64,000 nucleotides of DNA, from the NCBI RefSeq assembly GCF_010183535.1, contig NC_071331.1, positions 6,944,001 through 7,008,000 of the forward strand, written 5' to 3'. This DNA comes from Caenorhabditis remanei (lineage: Eukaryota; Nematoda; Chromadorea; Rhabditida; Rhabditidae). Shown here piece by piece: positions 13,601-23,776 of this stretch (its first letter is position 1; each line of letters begins with the position of its first letter). The position numbers and the translations under genes are program-made. The notes beneath the pieces were generated by a model. That model made no database searches and had not been told where the DNA came from. It saw nothing but the letters and a program-made list of their open reading frames with translations.

Positions 13601-13882
13601 GACTTAACGAATGTGGCAGAAAAAAAATTGTGTTAGTTCACAAAACTGAGAACATCTAGAAATTTCTGATATAACGCAATTTTAACCTACATACTGTAAT
13701 TTTCATAATTATACAGCCATAAAAATCTTTGAATTGTCGATTTGAATGAGTATGTTGAGAAATTTTCTTGCGTAAAATTAGTAATGAACCAACGGGATAC
13801 ACTCCTCCATTGTATAATATGCTAATACAGTATTTTATTTGCATTTTGAAACACGAGGTTACGGTTTTTTACTACTTTCAGC
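7611..13882. other. Long gene-free duplicated spacer (block 3)
   Basis: No gene with recognisable domains is seen. Sub-blocks recur in the same order elsewhere: 7.6-8.3 kb at 46.4-46.9 and 59.4-60.0; 9.1-9.5 kb at 35.6, 48.0 and 62.7; 9.5-10.3 kb at 36.0-36.9, 48.4 and 63.1; 10.4-11.1 kb at 36.9-39.3; 12.3-12.7 kb at 41.0-41.3; 13.0-13.9 kb at 41.7-42.6. The block at 12,400-12,660 holds an ORF that is open in both copies, but the copies are too similar to test for selection. Confidence 0.5.
12826..12915. repeat. Dispersed GC-rich repeat (GTGCGACGGAGCG family)
   Basis: A short GC-rich family with signature words GCGAGGCGTAAGGTCCG at one end, GGCACCGTGCCAACCG and TTGTGCGACGGAGCG inside, and CCTTACGGCTCGCAC at the other. 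The outer words are imperfect inverted repeats, which suggests a small MITE. This copy is shortened in the middle. Relatives lie at 14.5, 19.5, 32.3, 41.5, 49.0, 49.8 and 59.1 kb. Confidence 0.6.
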
Positions 13883-13890
13883 ACAACAAT

Positions 13891-14490
13891 CAGGGATGTG
13901 CGGAAATCGGAAATTCCGAAATTTCCGAAATTTCCGACTTTTTCCGGAACTTTTTTCCGTCGGAAAATTTCCGAAATATTTTTTCGGAAATTGCGGAAAT
14001 TTCCGTTTTCCGGAAATAATTTCGGAAAAAGAAAACGTTTCCGAAATTTCCGAAAAAACATTTCGGAAATTTCGGAAACAAAACAGTACTGTAGTTTTAA
14101 ACGCACATGCTGAAAAAATTACATTGGTCTCGCGAATAATTCGAGAAACATTCGAATTTTCGCATTTTATTTGTTTTTAATATTCATATTTCCCAATAGA
14201 GAACAGCTTCCGCTGATCTTTCATGCGTTTTTATTTCAATTAATTGAAAATTATTGTTTTCAGCATCAAAATTTATCATACTTGTCAAATGACGGGTCGC
14301 CTAAACAATGATATACGGAATTTCCGGAATTTCCGAAATTTCCGAAAAAAAATTTCGGAAAATTTCCGAGTTCCGAAATTTCCGAAACGGAGAAGTCGGA
14401 AGAAAGAAACGTTTCCGAAATTTCCGAAAAAAAATTCGGAAAATTTCCGAGTTCCGAAATTTCCGAAATTTTTATTTCCGCACATCCCTG
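13891..14490. mobile_element. 600-bp hAT non-autonomous element with GGAAATTTCCGA arrays
   Basis: TIRs CAGGGATGTGCGGAAAT and its complement bound the element, flanked by the 8-bp duplication ACAACAAT (13,883-13,890 and 14,491-14,498). CAGGG ends plus an 8-bp target duplication are diagnostic of hAT. Both halves are packed with the word TTCCGAAATTTCCG in either orientation. The middle (about 14,090-14,310) is ordinary AT-rich DNA. The matching site at 42.63 kb is empty. Short ORFs across it only reflect the word array. Confidence 0.9.
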
Positions 14491-14498
14491 ACAACAAT

Positions 14499-14690
14499 GC
14501 GAGGCGTAACGTCCGCAACGAAATGTTTTGAATGTTTCCCCCGAGTCGCGTTGCGTACACGTCGCTGTATATTTTGAAAGACACGACAAATAAACGTAAA
14601 GTTTGAATTTGCCACTCTGCCTATTTTTTTTTGGCACCGTGCCAACCGTTGTGCGAGGGAGCGCGTTTCCGCCACCTTACACCTTGAACT
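14499..14690. repeat. Dispersed GC-rich repeat, copy interrupted by hAT element
   Basis: Same family as at 12.8 kb: GCGAGGCGTAACGTCCGC at the left, GGCACCGTGCCAACCG and a GTGCGAGGGAGCGCG word inside. The 600-bp hAT element landed just at its left border. Confidence 0.6.
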
Positions 14691-14699
14691 GATGTGTTT

Positions 14700-15427
14700 C
14701 AGTGAGAAAACACCGAGTTTTCAGTTCTAGTTTGATCTGATGTGAGGAAAGTACATACGAGAGTTGAATAACTCCAAAATCAGAATCAGAATCAATTCAC
14801 ATAAATTCTGAAACAGTGTGACTTCAATACGGAATTTCTGTTTTCTTCACTGCAGTATATTAGAGAGAATTGAATAATACAATGATGTGTGAAATTGAGA
14901 AATTATATTTTGTTGAAGAAGGTACTGTTTTGAAGTTATGTGGAAAATAACTAGCATCATCGATTACTGATCAACGGATAGATAACAAAACTAAAACGTT
15001 TTCGAAACAGACATGACTTTCTAGACTCAAGTGTGAATTTTTACTGCTTCATGACCTGTGTATCTTTATATTTTCTCAAATGCAATTGATGGTCCAACTC
15101 TGAATAAATCTCTACGAACCTATCACAGAAACAATTTGGACTTCCCCATCCTTATAATCGAACTGTATTTATGATTGAAATTTTGATATCTCGTATCGGG
15201 AAATAGAAAATCGTAAATACAATTTTTCTGTACCTTTAACTACCTTTTCACATTACTTTTAAATAACACTGAGAAAACCGAAAACAATTTAGTTCTCGTA
15301 TCAACCAATTACATTGGTGACCGAGCTGAAAATTATACTTTTTAATGGATAAACACACTTGTCATTGATTCACTGGGAATTCCATTTTACTAAACAGCAC
15401 AAATAAAACAGTAATCTTCATAAATAT
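14700..15427. other. Gene-free spacer downstream of bestrophin fragments
   Basis: No gene is seen. The stretch is similar to 49,910-50,315, and its first third to 33,950-34,060. These copies all precede bestrophin 3' ends, so it is the shared downstream flank of that gene. Confidence 0.5.
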
Positions 15428-15683
15428 TTATTGTTTCGGAACATCCAAACGATAAGAAGGAGGTGAAGATTCAGGCGTCGTCGGGTGTACCATATTCAAC
15501 ACTTTCGCAAATGGATTCTTGTGTTGAGAGATTGCAACTGCAGTGGGTGGCGCTTGAGACCCATTTTTTGTTGGACTGAAAAATTGATTGAATAAACAAT
15601 TAAGCCACCAAGAATCACTAAAACAGAAACTTTGAAACAGAGAAAATCCAACTCACTGGCACCGAGGGGGTTGAGGAGAGCTT
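15428..15683 (-). pseudogene. Bestrophin fragment A (last exon plus deleted penultimate exon)
   Basis: The last bestrophin exon (15,575 to 15,428) reads PTKNGSQAPPTAVAISQHKN and ends DVPKQ-stop. Upstream (about 15,658-15,683) only the two edges of the penultimate exon remain: the LLNPLG edge is joined directly to the exon end, removing the segment encoding the acidic [10 protein letters not shown] region. That acidic cluster is the calcium-sensing part in animal bestrophins. No membrane exon follows in order, so the copy is dead. Confidence 0.75.
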
Positions 15684-16288
15684 TAAAAAAATCAGTTGAT
15701 TCGGTTTCTCATAATTGTGGAGTCACTTAAAATGTCAGTAAATTTAAGGCCCGGATAATTAGCGCAAAAATTCAATTTTTTCGAATTTTTTGAATTTTTT
15801 TCGCGAAAATGTCAAATTTTCGACTAGAAATTCTGAAAATTATCGTAAAAATTTTCATATTTCCAATGAAAAATTGAAAAAAGAGTTTTTTGAAGCCTTT
15901 TTTTATGCCGCGTTTTCGGGTCAGGCCGGGCCGTTTCTGTGGACTTTCAAAAACTCTTTGGTTTTAGATATCATTAAAAAATTGTACCAAAAATAAAGAA
16001 GACTGGTTTCCTAAGATACACACTAGCGAAAACCAGGCTGCTCGGAGCTACGATATCCTGAAATTTTTAAATAACTCGTTTGGAGGAAAATGGGTATGAA
16101 ATATCGAAATTCGTGCCTATGATGATTGAAATCGTATACATAAGTCACTAAAAGCAATAATAAAAACAATATATTCGAAAAATTGAAAGAATGGAAACAT
16201 TTTGGGCAGTGGGATGGGCAGGCATTTTTTTTTCATGTTTCGTCAAGTTTTCTTCGGTGTTCTTCAGATCTATTCGTTTAGCACTTAC
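15684..16288. other. Spacer between bestrophin fragment A and copine-like exons
   Basis: No gene is seen. The part at about 15,700-16,190 resembles the intron region at 50,790-51,010 of bestrophin copy E. Confidence 0.45.
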
Positions 16289-16392
16289 ATTTCCATTTTG
16301 AACCATTGCAATCTCTCAAAACTGAACTCAATTGCCAAGAAATCCTCCAAAACAGCCGTGTCATTAGTTCCCAATCGATCGGTTTCTGTGAT
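16289..16392 (-). pseudogene. Copine-like exon 3, isolated copy
   Basis: The 104-bp exon reads ITETDRLGTNDTAVLEDFLA then IELSFERLQWFKMEI. It has an intact acceptor (TTTCAG) and GTAAGTG donor. In copies at 44 and 53 kb exon 3 lies upstream of exons 4 and 5 (higher coordinates). Here it lies below them, so it belongs to a different broken unit. The stretch 16,393-16,702 holds no gene. Confidence 0.5.
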
Positions 16393-16702
16393 CTGAAATG
16401 ACAGAGAAATTGAACTTTTGGGTACTTGTCAATCAAGCGAAACAAAGAGAAAAAGGAATTCCGCGGACAAGTTTCTCCAATAAAATATTTCGCGAATTCG
16501 AAACAAAGAAGCACTGCTTCAACTAATACAGATAATCAAATCTGGGTATATTAGCTTCTCAACACAATCCACACAGTGAAAGTAACTTTTTAAGATGCTG
16601 TTTCACGAACTCCATAGAAAACTGTTTGGAGACTCAAATTTCATTCTTGTTGTCTGTTGTGTTTTCTTTTATTCATATTCCAATAATCGCTCCCTCACTC
16701 AC

Positions 16703-17332
16703 ATTAGAATTCGAAGAAACCAGCTTCGTTGACAAGTTCTTTGCTTCCAGTTGCATCACAATCGGTTGGGTACGGTCACGTAGTTGACTCCAGATTTCCA
16801 CTTCAGACACACGATATCCGGATTGGTCACTGAAAACACTTATTTTAATGATGCGTGTTTCAAGAATACCAGAAAGGTTATCGATGAAGCATGGAAATTA
16901 ATCGATAAATATAAATATAAAACATTTTTACTCACACCATCGGGAAAATAATCGGTCCTGCACAGATTTGAGCAATAGATAAGATTTCAGAAGCTTTGAA
17001 GACTTTGACATAGGGCTGTTAAAACAGGCGTTTTACGGCGACAATCGCAGGTTTCATTTCCGACAATTTCCACACACGCCGGAAATGAAACCGGCGATTG
17101 CGGGAACTGCAATTTTCAAAACTTGCTTTTCACGCCGGTTTTTATCATTTTCATTAATTTTCAGTATATTTTCTACAAAAAAAACGCCGGTTTGGAAATG
17201 AAAATCGGCGATGGAAGCAAGTCTTGGAAATGAATTTGCTTTTCATGCAATTAACGTGAAAAAAGCGGCGCCTTGCCGGCGATTGCCGCAAGTAACAGCC
17301 CTACTTTGACACAATTTTCTGATAATTCGGAT
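16703..17332 (-). pseudogene. Copine-like exons 4 and 5, exon 4 split by a transposon
   Basis: Exon 5 (16,829 to 16,703) reads DQSGYRVSEVEIWSQLRDRT then QPIVMQLEAKN, with a GTGAGTG donor. Exon 4 (17,332 to 16,936) reads SELSEN at the 5' end and SIAQICAGPIIFPM at the 3' end, but 293 bases of a MITE sit inside it with a duplicated CTTTGACA. Differences from the other copies are mostly synonymous in this frame, which supports it as the true frame. The insertion makes this copy non-functional. Confidence 0.55.
17011..17303. mobile_element. 293-bp hAT-like MITE inside a coding exon
   Basis: Ends TAGGGCTGTTA and TAACAGCCCTA are exact inverted repeats. The 8-bp target CTTTGACA is duplicated perfectly at 17,003-17,010 and 17,304-17,311. 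Inside are repeated, inverted words such as CGCCGGTTT and GGCGATTGC. The uninterrupted exon is visible at 44.4 and 53.3 kb. Confidence 0.9.
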
Positions 17333-17903
17333 CTGGAAATAAGGAAAATTTAAAATTAAAAGCAAATTGGAAAATGGTATGTGTCGCGCCCGTAATACGT
17401 TATATTACAACCGCGACCCTTTCGGCGACTCATCTTCGACTCGTCACCTCACGATGTCTTCACTAACCGCTTCCGCTCAGTTCCCCAGCTCTTATTTGCT
17501 CATAATTTTATAGATTCCAGTCTGAACTTTTACTGCTTTAAAAAAAAATGTAAATGCAATCTTCAAATTAGTCCAATAATTGTCTATCCGATTAGATGCA
17601 GCTGGTGAAACCGTTACAATAATATAATTCTGACAAACTTTAGCTCAGAAACAATTTGGACTTCCCCATCCTTATGTGGTCAAACACTACTTTTTATTAA
17701 CATTACGGTATCTACTGACGTGTCAGGTAACAGAAAATTGTAAATAGGCAAAAAATCGTTTTTGTAATGATAACATCAACTTCACTTAATTAGCATTTTT
17801 TTAACAAGACTATGATTTCGTTATGATGACCGAGGTATTGTTTGCTAAAAATTTCAAGTTTTTTATAAAATAACAAGTCTAGTGATGCACTGGGAACTCC
17901 TTT
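17333..17903. other. Gene-free spacer
   Basis: No gene is seen. The stretch at about 17,640-17,900 is similar to 15,110-15,390 and 20,810-21,050, the flank that lies downstream of bestrophin copies. Confidence 0.45.
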
Positions 17904-17943
17904 TCACAATACATCACAAATAAAACAGTAATCCTCATAAATA

Positions 17944-18605
17944 TTCATTGTTTCGGAACATCCAAACGATAAAAAGCGTGGTGCTTGCGACCCATTCTTT
18001 GTTGGACTGAAAAAAATTAAGTTAAACATTGTCTCGCATTTATACATCTTTTCCAGCTCATCCCTATACAAAAATCCCTCAGTGACTAACGATTCCATAA
18101 AAGGAAATCTTCTTCGGACCCTCATAGAGATATCCCGAAGAACCAAAACTTGAGAGAGGACTAGGTAGCGGATGATAGTGCAGCGGAGCACTTTTGCAGC
18201 GTGGTAGCGACCAGGGTGCCGACGGATACAGCAACGCCGAAATATAGAAAATGTCAATAAGGCTGTAAGTGGGTGACCTACTTCTCAATAAATTCAATAT
18301 TTGTAAAGACTGATCTCCATCTATCCACCACAATTGTGACAAAAAATCCGAGCATAAAGGGGAGTGGGATATGGACAAGAAGGACGTTCAGATGGATAGC
18401 AGCGTATTCGAAGAATTTGGAAAAATAATGTTTCGAACATTTGAGATAAGAAGATTTGTTTGATCGATTTGCTATATGAATACGTTCGACCTACCTCTGC
18501 TGATTCTCTGTCATCAAAAACCAATAGAAGCATTGAACAACTGCAAATGCAAGAATCCACATTGTCAGCTCCCATCGAACGGATTTCCAAATTGAACCAC
18601 GCCAT
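17944..18605 (-). pseudogene. Bestrophin copy F, internally deleted
   Basis: Exon 1 (18,605 to 18,495) reads WRGSIWKSVRWELTMWILAF then AVVQCFYWFLMTENQQR, the first membrane segment of bestrophins. Exon 2 (18,416 to 18,282) carries the pore-lining [19 protein letters not shown]. Exon 3 (from 18,236) carries RYLVLSQVLVLRDISMRVRR. It then stops at about 18,026 and runs straight into the last intron and last exon, so the exons for the third and fourth membrane segments are gone. The acceptors of exons 2 and 3 are also mutated (CCAA and CGGC instead of CCAG), and the last exon has its own deletion. A clear pseudogene. Confidence 0.85.
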
Positions 18606-19532
18606 CTGGAAGGTAGCAGAATAATTGTCGTTGCTGTTTCACGAAAGTGATTTTATTCCGGAATCAGACCGGGCTATAGTGCTCTGACCTCATGCTTGCG
18701 AAATCTTAGTGTAATTAAACAGAATTACAATAATTCAAAAGTTACTAGAAACAGTATCCTTCAATTTCTTCTTGTTTTGAGCACTGACCCATTAAAAAAA
18801 TAATCTTCTGCTACAAAAATGAAGTAAATTTCCGATTTTTTATAGCTCGCCTATTTTTTTTTTGAGTTGTAGTTTGTTTTAAAAAATCGAAAAAGATTGT
18901 TCCAAAAAGCGTTCTTCAGATTTTTTAGGCGTAAAGATCGATGGGAGTCGGACCAAGCAATGTTGCCCAACACAATTTCACCAATTCACAAGTTAAAAGA
19001 AACAGAAAAAATATGTTATTCTTGATTCCATCACTGTCACAGTAAAACTATTAATTTCTGATACAGGAAGTAAACAAATTTGAAATTTCTGATTTTATAC
19101 TAGCTGATTGTGATTTTAGGTCAATTAATCCAAACGTCAACAACAACAACAACTAACACAATTTTGTACTTGTCAATTTCTTGTACTGAAGATACAATAA
19201 CTTTTATGAACACAACAATTATATTGGAAAACGTTCGTTCTGAAAAGATCCAGAACAAACAATCAAGGAATGATGTGGACTATGTTTTCGTAAAGTCATT
19301 ATCAATATTGTTTTGAAAACTTCAGAAAAAATATTGGGCACCGCGGTTCAAATGTCTTTATATTTTAAGAAAAAATTAAAACATTGTTCACGATTTGACA
19401 ATATCTAGTTTTGCAACATCCAGTACCAACATTTTCCAAAATGTCTTTTATATAATATCGAGTAATAATCTGATTTTGTGCATGTTAATTACTTTTGAAC
19501 CGTTGTGCGACAGAGCGCGTTTTTCAGTTTTA
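18606..19532. other. Spacer upstream of bestrophin copy F
   Basis: The span is almost identical to 31,387-32,310. It has no recognised gene; a short plus-strand ORF at 19,110-19,316 is open in both copies and weakly echoed at 52.4 kb. The end contains part of the GTGCGAC GC-rich repeat (about 19,498-19,520). The bestrophin start-codon exon should lie upstream of exon 1, but I could not find it. Confidence 0.45.
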
Positions 19533-20310
19533 TTAGGTTGGCAAGAAAGTTTTTGACCATAACTCAAGTTATTCCTACTCAGACAGAAAACGTGTCCATT
19601 AGTATATGTAGTGACTATCTTGAAACACAACAGTCTGCGGTTGTTCTCAATACCGTCCTGACAAAACTAGGGTTGTTTCAAGCCAAAATAAACTTTGTCC
19701 TATTTCTCGACTTGACTTCAAGTTTCGAAGTCCTGTTCAGCGGTAGCGCGCTCGAATACCCCGAACATATGAAAATCTGTTAGAGGAAGATTAGAGCTGT
19801 AATTTTTGTGAGAAAAAACTATTTTGCAAAATTAGGTGAGAATATACGTCGTCGGTAATGCAACAAGTGGATGAGCAAAATCATAGAGGTTATGGACTTT
19901 TTGACCGCGTGGAGCTGAGGACTCGCGTATAGTTTCCATTCTTTGCATATTGAAAGAACAGTAGTATAAGATTATGATTTTGGACTTCTCAAGAAGATTC
20001 CAATTATATACGCTGTGTAGGGCAGGCTTGAGTTTCATTTGGAATCGTTTTTATTCGACGATGTCTGCTGGCGTTTGATCAACGCCGAGTCAGTGGACTT
20101 TTCTGCGGTGGTTACTGTACAAGACACTCTCCCCATTAAACTTAACCGAATAATGGTTGAGTCAATTGAAATTTATTGGAGAACAGAGAAATTGAAGACG
20201 CAGGACTACCATTCACTAAAGGTCAAACTCGACCAAAAGATGGCGAGCTCATGTCTCATTTTTTTCTGCTTGCCGACACGTTTCAACAATTTTCCAATTA
20301 TGCATTAAGT
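19533..20310 (-). mobile_element. Decayed mariner transposon, copy 1
   Basis: The end TTAGGTTGGCAAGAAAG next to TA matches mariner-type TIRs. Reading the minus strand across several frames recovers mariner transposase landmarks in order: SVLYSNHRRKVH (usual DEKW..YSN.RR), LGVDQTPADIVE, WNLLEKS, MQRMETIRE, RGQKVHNLYDFAHP (usual DNARPH), YSSNLPLTDFHMF (usual YSPDLAPTD.H.F) and the C-terminal FCQDGIENNRRL. Stops and frameshifts break the frame many times. The far end is not identified. The element has inserted into a GC-rich dispersed repeat. Confidence 0.75.
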
Positions 20311-21078
20311 AGTGTGGATTGTCATTGATAATTCACAAGAAGACGGGGGTGGGCATTCTCCCTCTACAGCTAACTACTTGTACAAACTCTGTTTACATGG
20401 TCTTTTAGTACATGTCTCTTCGACCATATAAAAGTTATGTTACCCAAAATGACAAAGTCAATTACTTATAGTGTAACGATAGTGGGGTTCATTCTTGTAA
20501 ACTTTCTCTATTTGTCCACTGACACTGTCAGTTTTGGATGTAGTCTGAGCGAAGTGAATGAGATGAAACATCGCCTACATATAAACCAGGTCATATATTC
20601 GCATAAACTGAACTATTTTTTAAGAAGACATGATTTTCTAGACTCAAGTGTGAATTTTAACTGCTCAATGACCTATGTACCTAAACATTTTTATATTTTT
20701 GTCATTGCAATGGTGTCTTTGATTTGAAATTAATGCTACCTATAGATAAAAGTAGCCAATGCAGCTGATAAAACTGTCACAATCAAATAATTCTGTAGAT
20801 ATTTATGTAGGTCAGAAACAACTTGGACTTCCCCATCCTTTTGTAGTCAAAGTTTATCTTGGATCAACATTAAGAAATCAACTGAAGTAGCAGGGAGCAG
20901 AAAATTGTAATTAAACTTTTTTTAAACTAGTGTGTACCTTTAACTACTTTTTCACATACATTATTTCTACTATGAAATAATGCTGCGAAAACCGAAAAAA
21001 TGTTTAACTTGTTTTCAACCCACTACATTCGTTATGGTTACCAAACAGCACAATTAAAACATTAATCTTCATAAATAT
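20311..21078. other. Spacer between mariner remnant and bestrophin copy B
   Basis: No gene is recognised. The duplication shared with 31.1-33.2 kb ends near 20,465. A plus-strand ORF at 20,437-20,727 has no domain I can name and no intact copy elsewhere. Confidence 0.4.
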
Positions 21079-22868
21079 TTATTGTTTCGGAACATCTAAA
21101 CGATAAGAAGGAGGTGATGATTCAGGCGTCGTTGGGTGTACCATATTCAAAACTTTCGCGAATGGATTCTTGTGTTGAGAGATTGCAACTGCAGTGGGAG
21201 GAGCTTGAGACCTATTTTTTGTTGGACTGAAATATTGATAGAGTGTAAACAATGAATCCACCAAGAATCACAAAAAAACAGAAACTTCGAAACAGAAAAG
21301 AAAATTCAACTCACTGGCACCAGTACATCGTTCCTTTCTCATCATCCGGTTCCTCTAATTTCAAAGGTGGACACGAGTCATGACACGTGTCGACAATCTC
21401 GATTCCAGTTGACATATTTCTGTCGATAAGCCAGTTACACTCAAAGTCATCGTCATCTTCACCGAGGGGGTTGAGAAGAGCTTCGGCGACCTGGAAAAAT
21501 GGGAGTTTAAAAACATCTAGTTTTTTTTCTTTGGACCTTTTTTTCTTTATGGAGCCACCTAACAAAATAAGCCAATTTATGAAAACTTCTCTGTCCAACC
21601 GGCCCGTACCAAGTCTGCTAAAAAGCTACCCACCTTCATCCACCCGACGAAAAACACAAATTGTAGAATTGTCATAATTGGAACGATTGATTGAGCCTCA
21701 GTAGGTGGAGCAGATAGAAGATATTGACGAGAGATCAGACAGATTATGAAGTAGATACGGACTGCCAAGAAGACGACCTGAAAAATTAAGTGTGTTTCAC
21801 AATCAGTTATTTTTCATCGCCTGAGCACGTTTTAATAATTGAAGGTTGGTTCATTCATTACCTGTGGATAAGCAATTGGAATTGGTACCCTATCGCATTT
21901 CGTAAACATTTCCGTGGATTGACGGAACTCTTTTATATTCTGGAACAACGTTTCTTGGTTTCAGTTTAAATTATTTCTTCCCTTACCATCAACACCGTGT
22001 TCATACTCTGCACGGAATCCACATTCTTCGTTTCAAACATTGCCTTATGAACCAGCTGGTTTGCTCAATGAGTCCGCAACCAGTACTTATTATATAATAC
22101 ATTGTCTCGCATTTATACATCTTTTCCAGCTCATCCCTATACAAGAATCCCTCAGTGACTAACGATTCCATAGAAGGAAATCTTCTTCGGACCCTCATAG
22201 AGATATCCCGAAGAACCAAAACTTCAGAGAGGACTAGGTAGCGGATGATAGTGCGGCGGGGTACTTTTGCAGCGTGGTCAGTGCCAGCGACCAGGGTGCC
22301 CACGGATAGAGCGACGCTGGAAAATAGATAAGGTGTATGAGACTCTAAGTGGGTGACCTACTTTTCAATAAATCCAATAATTGTAAAGACTGATCTCCAT
22401 CTATCCACCACACTTGTCAGGAAGAATCCGAGCATGAACGTGAGAGGAATGTGGACAAGACGAACATTCAAGGGGATAGCGGCGTACTCGAAGAATCTGG
22501 AAGAATAATGTTTCGAACATTTGAGATAAAAAAATTTGTGTGATCAATTTGATAACTGTGATTCTGTTATTCTATGGTATAAAGAAGCAAAATTAGACTT
22601 GAACAATGTGTAATACTCTAGGGAATAGAAGAGTTATGTATACATAAACTATAGAAGGTAATATGACTAGTCAGAAAAAGTTGACGTTTCGAAACTTTGA
22701 GATAAGAAGATTTGCCTGATAAATTTGATGTATCGCTAAAATACGTTCCACCTCACCTACCTCTGCTGATTCTCAGTCATCAAATACCGATAAAAGCACT
22801 GAACTGCAAATGCAAGAACCCACATTGTCAACTCCCATCGAACGGATTTCCAAATCGAACCGCGCCAT
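21079..22868 (-). pseudogene. Bestrophin copy B, most complete copy, frameshift and stop
   Basis: Seven minus-strand exons: 22,868-22,761 (WRGSIWKSVRWELTMW); 22,496-22,363 (FFEYAAIPLNVRLVHIPLTF then [17 protein letters not shown]); 22,316-21,987 (RRTIIRYLVLSEVLVLRDIS); 21,939-21,862 (NIKEFRQSTEMFTKCDRVPI); 21,777-21,634 (VVFLAVRIYFIICLISRQYL and ILQFVFFVGWMK); 21,490-21,316 ([20 protein letters not shown]); 21,226-21,079 (ending DVPKQ-stop). All visible splice sites are canonical. This order is the bestrophin fold: a pentameric, calcium-gated anion channel of the plasma membrane, with the pore in the PLTFMLGF region and the acidic calcium clasp in EDDDD. Exon 3 has an insertion that is not a multiple of three near 22,095, and TGA at 22,065-22,067 where a sister copy has TGG. 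The start exon is not found. Confidence 0.85.
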
Positions 22869-23286
22869 CTGGACGGTAATGAGGATTTAATTTTTCTGCT
22901 GTTTCACAAAAGTTATTATTTTCGGAATCACGGCGGCCTATAGTGAGCCATTGATTGTCATTCCATAAAACTTACAAAATCACAACAGGATTCGGATGCT
23001 ATTTTGAACAGTTCACACTAAATATAGCGAATATTTCATAGTGTTATTCAACAGAGGTTCCGTAATTTAAAAATTACTAGAAACATTATCCTTCAATGTT
23101 CTTTTGTTATGACTACTGGCCCAGTACATTAAAAAATAGGTAAATTTCCAATTTTAGTTTAATTTTAGTATAGCTTAATTTTAGTATAAATTTTAATTTT
23201 AGTATAAATTTTCCAGTTTCCCAAAACCTGTAATTCTCATTTTCCCTGTTCTTCAAGTTTATCGGTAAAACGGAGAAAAAACTTAC
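22869..23286. other. Spacer between bestrophin exon 1 and copine-like exon 3
   Basis: No gene is seen. Compared with the 44 and 53 kb units, copine-like exons 4 and 5 are missing here, so a deletion joined exon 3 to the upstream flank of the bestrophin gene. Confidence 0.45.
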
Positions 23287-23776
23287 AATTTCATTTTGAA
23301 CCATTGCAATCTCTCAAAACTTAACTCAATCGCCAAGAAATCCTCCAAAACAGCCGTGTCATTAGTTCCCAATCGATCGGTTTCTGTGATCTGAAATGGC
23401 AGGGAAATTGAACTTTTGGGTACTTGTCAATCAAGCGAAACGAAGAGTTTCTCCAATAAAATATGCATGAAATACTTCTAGAAACTCATATTTTCTCCGC
23501 TTTTTGCATTTGTGCACGCGGTGAGTAACACGTGTGTTCCGAGTGGACTTTTGGGATTAATGGAATCACAGGATTTTGGGGAATTTGAAACAAACTATTA
23601 CTGTTTTAAATAAATTAGATTATTTGGTGTAAATGGCGACTATTAATGTTGAGGTCCACTCAATTTCTCAAATTCCTGAAAATTTCTCAAAAATATGCAA
23701 ATCTCACCAAATTCCAGGGTCCTTCTGAAGAATCCTGACTTTCGTAGAGATGAAGATAGAAACAACTGGATGGATA

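Noticed and set aside
13822..14675. Several overlapping ORFs rich in NFRNF or GNFGNF repeats
   Set aside because: They are translations of the TTCCGAAA word arrays of a hAT element, open on both strands by composition.
18321..18605. Minus-strand ORF starting MAWFNLEIRSMGADN, repeated at 31.4 and 51.3 kb
   Set aside because: It is the wrong frame of bestrophin exon 1. One base on, the frame reads WRGSIWKSVRWELTMW and matches the family.
20039..20727. Plus-strand ORFs of 89 and 96 codons as small secreted or membrane proteins
   Set aside because: The first is antisense to mariner transposase remnants. The second has no intact copy in the duplicated segment.
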